Below are positions 1 through 6,693 of a DNA stretch of 7,272 nt, piece after piece. The stretch is from Flavobacteriales bacterium (GTDB lineage: Bacteria; Bacteroidota; Bacteroidia; Flavobacteriales_D; Crocinitomicaceae). Position 1 is the stretch's first letter. Every line of letters begins with the position of its first letter. Under the pieces are notes generated by a model that worked only from the letters and a program-made list of their open reading frames with translations, made no database searches and was not told the origin of the DNA. The position numbers were made by a program, and so were the translations under genes. Where the stretch lies: positions 1-7,272 of the forward strand of contig CANJQZ010000094.1 in assembly GCA_947476515.1 (NCBI GenBank), written 5' to 3'.

Positions 1-1082
1 GACTCTTCAATACCCGCGCCTAAACATACCTCATCAACAGGACTTCCATCACAGTAATTCATAGGATATAGAATTGCCAATTGTAGTGGAGCATTTGCCA
101 ATTGAAGGGGCGTTTCTGTGCATCCTAATCGATCTACTAAAAAGTCTCGCACAAAATTTTCTGTGGTATCCATATAGGCTAAAGCACTTGCGCTCGTCCC
201 AGCATATGGAACATGTGGAGCTCCAGGAAAGGTATAAAAATTGCTTTGAACATTAATTGCGCATGCTCTATCGTGCAACATTCTACTTCCATCTAAATAC
301 ATTAAAGGAGTACCAGGATTTACGACACCTCTATTGTATTTTACAGTTCCATCAGAGGTTCCATGAATTGAACAAAGTGGAACATCTCCCGCTTCAAGCC
401 AGCCGTATCGTGCCAACGCGCCGCAAAGATTTATCACCCCTTTTACATTAGTAGAATAACCTGGGTTTCCACTTGCTCCCTCTAAACCACCTAAAGTTTG
501 AATAGTAGCAGCGTTTAAATAACCACTAATTTCACAAGGATCGTTTAAATAAGCTACATGCAATGCCGTAATTGCTCCCGCTGAACTTCCGCCAATAAAG
601 ATTTGATTGGTATCAATTTTATATAAATTTGTCCCAGTAGCTTGGTCCTTATAGAAAAATCTTATTGCTGCTTTTAAATCTTGTACTGCACGCACTACCG
701 CCTTAACCGCGTTAGCGGAATCAATAGGAAAAAACCCTGTTCTGTAATTGATTGAAGCACATGCATATCCTTTTAAAGCAAATCTTTGAGATAGATTGAG
801 CACATCAATATCAGTTTTAGTCCCGCCTAAAAAACTACCGCCGTGCACCCAAATAATTAAAGGTCTACTTGTTTCGGTATCGCCTGTAGGGGAATAAAAG
901 TCAAGCGCTAAAGGAGTGTTGGCCCCGGTAAAAGAACTGTTTTGACCGTAATTAATATTACTAATGGTAGTAAAATTTGTAAAGACATCACTTGCATAAC
1001 GGCCATTTAAACAGGGCTGTGATAAACAAGTTGCAAGACTAATGAAGGCGAAAAACAAATGGATTAAAGTAAATTTTTTCAT
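1..1082 (-). CDS. Secreted alpha/beta hydrolase (esterase-like), 3' end cut off by window edge
   Basis: Partial gene: 360 codons are present with no stop, so the C-terminus lies outside the window. Seen: a hydrophobic N-terminal signal peptide (about residues 1-22, beginning MKKFTLIHLFFAF), an oxyanion-hole HGG (80-82, HGGSFLGG), a nucleophile elbow GGSSAG (164-169, Ser167), a likely acid Asp244 in GTSD, and a likely catalytic His290 in GAPHVPY. The spacing and order match the carboxylesterase / BD-FAE-like alpha/beta hydrolases, and the triad looks intact, so ester hydrolysis outside the cytoplasm is likely; the substrate is unknown. The catalytic domain seems to end near residue 321 (FLVDRLGC), followed by a linker that continues out of the window. 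Bacteroidota relatives often end in a type IX secretion sorting domain there, but this is not visible. The ATG at 1080-1082 is chosen because the signal peptide follows directly. It lies 11 bases after the SGNH-fold gene and is probably the last known gene of that operon. Confidence 0.88.
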   Translation of the reverse strand, partial: MKKFTLIHLFFAFISLATCLSQPCLNGRYASDVFTNFTTISNINYGQNSSFTGANTPLALDFYSPTGDTETSRPLIIWVHGGSFLGGTKTDIDVLNLSQRFALKGYACASINYRTGFFPIDSANAVKAVVRAVQDLKAAIRFFYKDQATGTNLYKIDTNQIFIGGSSAGAITALHVAYLNDPCEISGYLNAATIQTLGGLEGASGNPGYSTNVKGVINLCGALARYGWLEAGDVPLCSIHGTSDGTVKYNRGVVNPGTPLMYLDGSRMLHDRACAINVQSNFYTFPGAPHVPYAGTSASALAYMDTTENFVRDFLVDRLGCTETPLQLANAPLQLAILYPMNYCDGSPVDEVCLGAGIEE

Positions 1083-1093
1083 AGTTATAAGTT

Positions 1094-2470
1094 TTAAGGA
1101 AAATAAATTGATGGGTAATTCAGCGCATTAATTTGTGGAATGGTAGCTTTATATTTTTTATTAATTGCTCTTATAAAAACATTTGCCAGTAAAGCATTTC
1201 CTTTTGGATTTAAATGAATCCCATCAAGTGAATAAGCCCCACCAGAAACAAATTTCGCCGACATAGAAACACCGTTGTAAACGAAACCATCGTTTAATCC
1301 GGAGTAAAAATCGGGAGTTTCGGCAATTGCCAAGCCATAAAAATTCGAATATTGTCGTATGACTTGATTGTAAGCTAAGATTTGATTTCTTATCTCTTGA
1401 AGTTCTGCTAAAGTTAAAACAAACTCATCTCTCAAAGGATATACACTACCATATTGATGACACTTAACGGAATCAAGGGGAACACTCAATAAAATCAATT
1501 CTCCTTCTACCATTGGGCGCACACCAAAAGCACCGGCATTGGGATCCTCAATCATAAAGGGATTGGATCCAACAGTAAAACTAAACCCTAGAGGGCCATA
1601 AATTTGATTTAAAGATTCAGCGTTGGTTGCATCTAAATTCAATCCATTATATGGAATTGTTGTGAAGTAAGGCATTTGGGTGATGTCTGGTATTGTGCCG
1701 ACCACTGCTTTTATATTTTGGACTGAAAACATGTCTGCCCAAGAGGCAAAACTTTCTTCAAATCCAACGCCTGGAGGGCCAAACAATTGAGTCATGGGAT
1801 TGGCAGTAGCACCACTTTTCGCAAAAGGCAATACATCTTCAATACCTAAAAACAGAGAGCAAAAAGTAGGGTTGCCACCATTAAAAATATTATCTCTCAC
1901 GGTCGACCATATCCCCGACCAAGCAGGTAAAGTGAATTGATCCATTGACATTCTACCAAAATAGGGGTTGTAGCCCAGGTCGTTTGGGTCTCCAATATAA
2001 TGTTGATAAGTATCAATCATTTTGAGACCAGGAATACCAAAATTGGTAAATTTATTTTGGGATGAATATACCGAAGTTGTCAAGGAAGATCCTTCTCCTT
2101 GTTGCGCAAAACGCACTGGCGAAAGTCCAGTTACACCAAGACAATCTGTTTTATACCCTAAAATTAGCCTGGATAATAAATTCGCGTTTGTGCCAACATT
2201 TGCGTTCCCCATTAAAGGCATATAAATTTCACCAGCGCCAACTAATTTTAGTTGTGTTTGAAGCAAAGCCCCCAAAGAATTGATTTGTCCATCGTGATAT
2301 AAGGCATCATCCATATATCCTGCAGTAGTTCCATCACCGATTGCTACAAAGTGTTGCGCATTAATTTCTCCAGCAGAAATAACACTTGACGCATCAATTT
2401 TAGGTTTGCAACTGCTAAAAATAATTCCAATAGTTAACAGTGAAATAAGGGGAAGTATATTTTTTACCAT
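1094..2470 (-). CDS. SGNH/GDSL-fold lipoprotein with degenerate active site (probable pseudoenzyme)
   Basis: Predicted 458-residue lipoprotein. The start at 2470 is preferred over an in-frame ATG at 2500 because it places a lysine and hydrophobic stretch (MVKNILPLIS...) directly before a lipobox-like FSSC; Cys21 would be the lipidated residue. The SGNH-fold blocks are recognisable: block I IGDGTTAGY (44-52), block II FGIPG (144-148), block III LGIEDVLPFAKSG (208-220), and block V SLDGIHLNPKGNALLAN (414-430), with Asp416 and His419. Two key residues differ: the nucleophile Ser of GDS/GNS is Gly47, and the block III Asn (GxND) is Glu211. Neither codon (GGA, GAA) is one base away from the expected residue, so a single sequencing error does not explain them. 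The fold is intact to the end (INKKY...YPSIYFP), so this is not a decaying gene. It is likely an envelope-anchored binding or structural protein, not a classical hydrolase. The gene overlaps the upstream FadL-type gene by 7 bases, suggesting coupled expression. Confidence 0.88.
   Translation of the reverse strand: MVKNILPLISLLTIGIIFSSCKPKIDASSVISAGEINAQHFVAIGDGTTAGYMDDALYHDGQINSLGALLQTQLKLVGAGEIYMPLMGNANVGTNANLLSRLILGYKTDCLGVTGLSPVRFAQQGEGSSLTTSVYSSQNKFTNFGIPGLKMIDTYQHYIGDPNDLGYNPYFGRMSMDQFTLPAWSGIWSTVRDNIFNGGNPTFCSLFLGIEDVLPFAKSGATANPMTQLFGPPGVGFEESFASWADMFSVQNIKAVVGTIPDITQMPYFTTIPYNGLNLDATNAESLNQIYGPLGFSFTVGSNPFMIEDPNAGAFGVRPMVEGELILLSVPLDSVKCHQYGSVYPLRDEFVLTLAELQEIRNQILAYNQVIRQYSNFYGLAIAETPDFYSGLNDGFVYNGVSMSAKFVSGGAYSLDGIHLNPKGNALLANVFIRAINKKYKATIPQINALNYPSIYFP
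2464..2470 (-). promoter_or_regulatory. ATGGTAA stop/start overlap (likely translational coupling)
   Basis: On the minus strand the sequence ATGGTAA contains the start codon of the SGNH-fold lipoprotein gene and, in another frame, the TGG-TAA end of the FadL-type gene. No clear Shine-Dalgarno sequence precedes the ATG, so re-initiation by ribosomes finishing the upstream gene is a plausible way to set a fixed ratio of the two envelope proteins. The overlap is seen; the coupling is inferred. Confidence 0.6.
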
Positions 2471-3741
2471 CTGTAATAAAATGAAATTCCTGGACACCAA
2501 GCAATGGTAGTGTATGTACCGCTTATTTGGGTTTCAATATTAGTATCTGCTCTTTTTACTTTTGTGTAATATAAACTTAAATCTATTCCTGTTTTTTGAT
2601 TGAAATTATAACCAACACCTAATGTTCCATAGGCCCTATTTGCATCTGGGGTTTCTGGTGTAACATATCCATTCTGAACAGGAGAAATACCAAATCCACC
2701 CCCGCAACGCACTAATAATTCATGGCTTGGAATTTTAGTTACTACCATAATCTCGTTCGAGGCACTTTTAGAATAACATCTCAGTGCCACCCATTCCATT
2801 CCTCCCCTAAAAGCAAAAGTATTTTTATAACAACGGGCTGATTTTGTGTCTGATAAAGAGCTTGTGTTTTGATTGTAATCAAAGGATAAGGTATCGTATA
2901 CTTTCCAACCCACAGCATTAACATCAACAACAAATGTTAGTAATCTATTAAATTTTAAGGCTGCCCCAATCGTCAACACACTCGGTAATGGTAAGGAGGA
3001 AGTAAAGTTTCCATTAGGAAAATTAGCACTAAGGGAATTCGGAACATTAAAAGTTACTTCACCGTCATTTACTTTCATGTTTATTTTAGAGCGATAATCT
3101 ATGCCTATATTTAATTTCTTATTTGCATTAAGGTGAATACCGAAATTATAACCTATTCCTATGGCTTTTCCGGCTAATTCAGCATGCGAATAGACTCCAT
3201 TGGCATCTTGAATTGGAAGGTCTTTTTGTAGATTAACACTTCCCTTGCTGATTACAAGTCCACCACCTATTCCGATATTATCTGAAATTCTATAGGCAAA
3301 GGTTGGCTGAATGTAAATAGCCTTAAGGGATAATCTGGTCAATGCAAAACGACCAATCCAGCCGTCTTCGTATTGAATAGTACTTCCAAAGGGAGTGTTA
3401 ATAGCAATCCCAAATTTAAGTTTGGCAGAAGACTTTGCTTGAAACATTCCATAGATGGAAAAAGGAGTTCCAATGGGTGAATTGGTTCTGTAGGCACCAT
3501 TACTTGCGGAGTCAATAAAGAGCACATTGGCAAAAACAGGCGTCCCGCCAACAATAACACTGTTTTCATTTAAAAAAACGGCAGAACCAGGATTATAAAA
3601 TAAACTTGATGCATCTCGAGGCAAGGAAGATCCTGCACACCCCATTCCCTGTTGCTTTTGACCTTGAAAGTTCACCTGAAAACCTTGAGAAAGAAGGCTT
3701 GGCGCAAGACACAAGAAAAGAAGTTGAATTAAAATCCGCAT
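2464..3741 (-). CDS. FadL/OmpP1/TodX-family outer-membrane transport protein
   Basis: Predicted 425-residue outer-membrane beta-barrel for uptake of hydrophobic compounds such as long-chain fatty acids; the substrate here is unknown. Seen: a signal peptide (MRILIQLLFLCLAPSLLS, cleavage near residues 18-19), then the typical FadL start GFQVNFQGQKQQGMG and DASSLFYNPG (the family NPA-type motif, here NPG at 50-52). Further on are a PFGS...WIGRF segment (about 117-132), repeated amphipathic strands, a VTPETPDANR turn (about 360-369) typical of the family, and a C-terminal strand ending in an aromatic residue (ISFYYRW), as expected for BAM-assembled barrels. The start at 3741 is chosen over an in-frame ATG at 3810, whose extra 23 residues are polar and would bury the signal peptide. 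Odd points: five cysteines in the mature part (35, 304, 322, 346, 416), two of them flanking what looks like an extra loop. It is the first gene of the minus-strand operon. Confidence 0.9.
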   Translation of the reverse strand: MRILIQLLFLCLAPSLLSQGFQVNFQGQKQQGMGCAGSSLPRDASSLFYNPGSAVFLNENSVIVGGTPVFANVLFIDSASNGAYRTNSPIGTPFSIYGMFQAKSSAKLKFGIAINTPFGSTIQYEDGWIGRFALTRLSLKAIYIQPTFAYRISDNIGIGGGLVISKGSVNLQKDLPIQDANGVYSHAELAGKAIGIGYNFGIHLNANKKLNIGIDYRSKINMKVNDGEVTFNVPNSLSANFPNGNFTSSLPLPSVLTIGAALKFNRLLTFVVDVNAVGWKVYDTLSFDYNQNTSSLSDTKSARCYKNTFAFRGGMEWVALRCYSKSASNEIMVVTKIPSHELLVRCGGGFGISPVQNGYVTPETPDANRAYGTLGVGYNFNQKTGIDLSLYYTKVKRADTNIETQISGTYTTIAWCPGISFYYRW

Positions 3742-3898
3742 TATTACTTTTATGTCATCTAATATAAACAATTTATTTATATGAATTTCTTTTTTAATGT
3801 TTGAGTTCATTACATTTTAATTCTCTTTTGCCAAGGGCACAAAATATAATTTAATAAGCGCAACTTTTTTTGAAGATTAAACTAATAAATTAAGATCT

Positions 3899-3974
3899 AG
3901 CGTAACCCTTTCGCACATTGCAGCGTTAATAAGTGATGGGACTTTTAAATTTAATACCCTTACTTCAAGCGTAA
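3899..3974 (+). repeat. Three short AGCGT(T)AA direct repeats
   Basis: AGCGTAA occurs at 3899-3905, AGCGTTAA at 3922-3929 and AGCGTAA at 3968-3974, with starts 23 and 46 bases apart. A weaker AGCGCAA lies at 3857-3863, off this spacing. They could be operator half-sites for a regulator of one or both divergent units, or chance in a short region. Confidence 0.3.
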
Positions 3975-3979
3975 TTTTG
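3972..3979 (+). promoter_or_regulatory. Candidate Bacteroidota -7 promoter element (TAATTTTG)
   Basis: TAATTTTG matches the Bacteroidota -7 consensus TAnnTTTG exactly. It lies only 5 bases before the ATG of the AsmA-like gene, so a transcript from it would be leaderless or nearly so. The -33 position, about 19 bases upstream, reads TTT and not TTG. The motif is short and this region is AT-rich, so a chance match is quite possible. Confidence 0.25.
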
Positions 3980-3984
3980 ATAGA

Positions 3985-6660
3985 ATGAATAAAAATCAAA
4001 TTTGGAAAATATTAAAATGGTTATTGGGTATAGTATTGGGCTTAATATTGGCTGTCTATCTTTTACTTTATTTTTTTAAAAATCAAATTTGTGATGCAGT
4101 TATTGCTGAGGTAAATAAAGAATTACGCGTACCCATTAATTATTCTGAAGTCGACTTGGCTTTTTGGGGATCGTTTCCACATCTATCCATTGATTTAAAT
4201 AATGTATTTATAAAGGACGCATTTCCTAATCAAAAACCAGCAGACACCCTATTGTATTCCGAAAGAATAAGAATGGAATTTAATCCAATTGATCTTTGGA
4301 ATAAGAAATATGAAATTCAAGTATTAGATATTTCCAAAGGAACACTTAAAATTAAAATAAACCAATTCGGTGATGGGAATTATAATATTATGAAACCCTC
4401 TAAAGATGATCCCACCACACCATTCAACTTAGAACTTAAAAAAATTGCAGTAAATGATTTACGATTAAGTTATCACAATAAAAGTACGGCCCAATATTAT
4501 AAGACAAGGATGACGGCCGCCACATTATCTGGTGACTTCTCCTCAGATAAATATACGGTTCGTGCTGATGGCGATCTATTTGTAATGAAAGCAAAAAGTG
4601 GCCAAATAGCCTTGCTTTCTAATAAAAATTTAAAATTCGGGCTGAATGTCCTTGTAGATGACCGACTTGGAACTGTTCGACTTCCTAAAGCAAAAATTGA
4701 CATGGAAGGCTTGCCATTTTTAATAGATGGTTTGGTAACTAATGACAGTTTAAATTTCACCATTAAATCAAAAGATATTTTATTAAAAGATCTCGTAAAT
4801 AACCTTTCATTGGACGCTTCAGAAGATATTGATAAATTTCAAGGCGATGGAGAAATTTATTTCAATTTGGGAATTCATGGAGCACTTGCTCCAACGGCAC
4901 CTACAATTATGACCTGTGATTTTGGGATAGTCAATGGTTCCTTGACGGAACCAACGCGTCATTTAAAAGTAAGTGACATCAATATGAAAGGAAACTATAA
5001 CAATGAGGGCGGACCTGAAAAAGAATATTTAAGTTTACAACAAATCAAATTTAAAACAGCTGGCGGACCCTTTACTGCAAAGTTGTTAATCAAATCATTT
5101 TTAAATCCACAAATTGATGGTGCCGCAACAGGAACTATTGATTTATCGATTGCTCACTCTATTTTTAGATTTCCATATGTACAGAGATTAGCAGGGATGG
5201 TTAAGTTAAAAGCAGATTTTTCTATGCGTTCAGACCCTAAGCAAAACGATTTAGTTTTTAATACTTGTGATGGTACTGTACAAATGCGCAATGTTTGGTG
5301 CAAACTAAAAGAAGATAAACGCACTTTTGAAAACATCAATGGGGATATTTATCTAAGAGGTAGCGAGGCTGGAATTGAGGGCGCTAGTTTGAAGGTAGGG
5401 AAAACGGATTTACTGATTGATGGAGTTTTTAAAAACATTTATGCTTACATGAATGGTAAGGGGGCGCTTACCACTCAAATAAGTATTGATAGTGACTTCA
5501 TACGGGTAGAAGACTTGGGGACAACCACCAAAGCTGAAAAATTAGAAGAAAGCCGTGTTTTTGCGCTTCCAGATGACATTAATGGAGAAGTAAATTTAAC
5601 CGTCGGATCGTTGAAATATGACAAGCATCGTTTTGATCATATTTTGGGTACCATGAAAATTCAAAATAGAAGACTTCATTTCCCTCAAATTAGTTTGGTC
5701 AATGCTGATGCTTTAATCAGCGGAGCATTGATAATAGAAGAAAGGACCCCTGAAATTTTTAGTATTACGGCTCAAGTTGCCAGTAAAAACCTACAATTTA
5801 AACCACTATTTAAAGAATGGGACAATTTTGAACAATCTGTAATTACAGATCAAAATATTTCAGGAAAAGCAGAGGCGAATTTAGCTTTTTATGCACCTTT
5901 TGACTTGAGGTCGGGAATTATTATGAAATCAATTGATTCTAGACTAGATTTGAAAGTTTTCAATGGGCACCTTAAAAATGTCGATTCTTTTGATGCAATT
6001 ATTGAAAGTATGCGCACCAACACCGGCAAATTATTGATAGGAAAGAAAAATATTGATCAATTAGAGAAGAAATTAAAAGATATTTCATTTGAAACATTAG
6101 AGAATTGCATCATTATTCGTAATGGGGGATTAGAAATCCCCAAAATGCATATTGCTTCTTCGGCTTTAGATATAGATCTTGCAGGCAAGCATGATTTTGA
6201 AAATAATATTGATTATCGATTTGGATTTAGATTTAGAGATTTATTAATTCAGCAAAGAGATGCTGAATTTGGGGAAGTGGTGGATGATGATACTGGACTA
6301 AGAATTTATATGAGAATGTACGGGACACTTGACAAACCACTTATTGAATGGGATAAAACCGCCAAAAAAGAGCAGAGTAAACAAAATAGAGACCAAGCTG
6401 CATCAGATTCTAAAGGAATTTTAAAGGCGGAGTTTGGTTTGTTTAAAGGCGATACGACTGTAAAGAATTATGTGCCTAAAGAGGTCCCGAAAGAATCTTT
6501 AAAAATCAAATTTGGTCCCGCTACACAGGAAGAATTTGAAGAAGAGAAAAAACAAAAGAAGGATTCGAAATTGAAAAAAACCTTAAAAAACTGGAAAGAA
6601 GAACAAGAGAAAAGTGGAGGAGATCAATTTTCTGTTGGTAAAGGCAAGGGTCTTGATTAA
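3985..6660 (+). CDS. AsmA-like inner-membrane-anchored envelope protein
   Basis: Predicted 891-residue protein with one N-terminal membrane segment (about residues 12-31, LLGIVLGLILAVYLLLYFF) and a very long periplasmic part. The first 80 residues (IPYSE-like VPINYSEVDLAFWGSFPHL, then LNNVFIKDAF) match the AsmA N-terminal pattern. The middle is a series of short beta-strand units. Around 690-770 lies the AsmA-like C-terminal pattern: SFETLEN, IRNGGLEIPKMHIASSALDI, LAGKHDF, IDYRF. It ends with GTLDKPLIEW (780-789). A Lys/Glu-rich, probably disordered tail of about 100 residues follows. Known of the family: AsmA/TamB/YhdP-type proteins form elongated grooves thought to carry phospholipids between the membranes or affect outer-membrane assembly; this role is inferred here. 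The length fits Bacteroidota AsmA-like proteins. The only sensible start is this ATG, since the membrane segment follows directly; no Shine-Dalgarno is visible. recO follows after 33 bases with no terminator between. Confidence 0.87.
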   Translation: MNKNQIWKILKWLLGIVLGLILAVYLLLYFFKNQICDAVIAEVNKELRVPINYSEVDLAFWGSFPHLSIDLNNVFIKDAFPNQKPADTLLYSERIRMEFNPIDLWNKKYEIQVLDISKGTLKIKINQFGDGNYNIMKPSKDDPTTPFNLELKKIAVNDLRLSYHNKSTAQYYKTRMTAATLSGDFSSDKYTVRADGDLFVMKAKSGQIALLSNKNLKFGLNVLVDDRLGTVRLPKAKIDMEGLPFLIDGLVTNDSLNFTIKSKDILLKDLVNNLSLDASEDIDKFQGDGEIYFNLGIHGALAPTAPTIMTCDFGIVNGSLTEPTRHLKVSDINMKGNYNNEGGPEKEYLSLQQIKFKTAGGPFTAKLLIKSFLNPQIDGAATGTIDLSIAHSIFRFPYVQRLAGMVKLKADFSMRSDPKQNDLVFNTCDGTVQMRNVWCKLKEDKRTFENINGDIYLRGSEAGIEGASLKVGKTDLLIDGVFKNIYAYMNGKGALTTQISIDSDFIRVEDLGTTTKAEKLEESRVFALPDDINGEVNLTVGSLKYDKHRFDHILGTMKIQNRRLHFPQISLVNADALISGALIIEERTPEIFSITAQVASKNLQFKPLFKEWDNFEQSVITDQNISGKAEANLAFYAPFDLRSGIIMKSIDSRLDLKVFNGHLKNVDSFDAIIESMRTNTGKLLIGKKNIDQLEKKLKDISFETLENCIIIRNGGLEIPKMHIASSALDIDLAGKHDFENNIDYRFGFRFRDLLIQQRDAEFGEVVDDDTGLRIYMRMYGTLDKPLIEWDKTAKKEQSKQNRDQAASDSKGILKAEFGLFKGDTTVKNYVPKEVPKESLKIKFGPATQEEFEEEKKQKKDSKLKKTLKNWKEEQEKSGGDQFSVGKGKGLD

Positions 6661-6693
6661 TAACCCAGTTGCTTCAAATAAGGTAATTTTTAT

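Larger units (their letters stand above)
3742..3984. promoter_or_regulatory. Divergent intergenic region between the FadL operon and the AsmA-like gene
   Basis: This 243-base AT-rich region must carry the promoters for both directions, since the genes on each side are transcribed away from it. I see no coding sequence, tRNA or strong hairpin. It includes the unused in-frame extension of the FadL-type ORF (3742-3810). A minus-strand TATATTTTG at 3840-3848 resembles the Bacteroidota -7 consensus TAnnTTTG but has a three-base spacer and lacks a TTG at the right distance, so no minus-strand promoter is assigned. Three copies of AGCGTAA or AGCGTTAA lie in the right half. Confidence 0.55.

Noticed and set aside
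74..451. Two short plus-strand ORFs (60 and 64 residues).
   Set aside because: They lie antisense within the alpha/beta hydrolase, whose minus-strand frame is open throughout with clear catalytic motifs; the short peptides show no recognisable domain.
2022..2283. Two overlapping plus-strand ORFs of 67 and 73 residues.
   Set aside because: Antisense to the well-supported SGNH-fold lipoprotein gene; no motif or ribosome binding site supports them.
2471..2500. Upstream start for the SGNH-fold lipoprotein adding 10 residues.
   Set aside because: The later ATG gives a standard lipoprotein signal (MVKN... to FSSC) and the common start/stop overlap arrangement.
3339..3569. Minus-strand ORF of 76 residues with a hydrophobic start.
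   Set aside because: It is an alternative frame inside the FadL-type gene, whose own frame matches the family along its length.
3742..3810. Upstream start for the FadL-type protein adding 23 residues.
   Set aside because: The extension is polar and charged and would place the signal peptide at residues 24-41; the ATG at 3741 gives a normal signal peptide.
3840..3848. Minus-strand TATATTTTG as promoter for the FadL operon.
   Set aside because: The spacer within the -7 motif is one base too long and no TTG lies about 19 bases upstream; in such AT-rich DNA it is easily a chance match.
4497..5339. Two minus-strand ORFs (88 and 61 residues) within the AsmA-like gene.
   Set aside because: Shadows of the 891-residue plus-strand gene, with no domain of their own.
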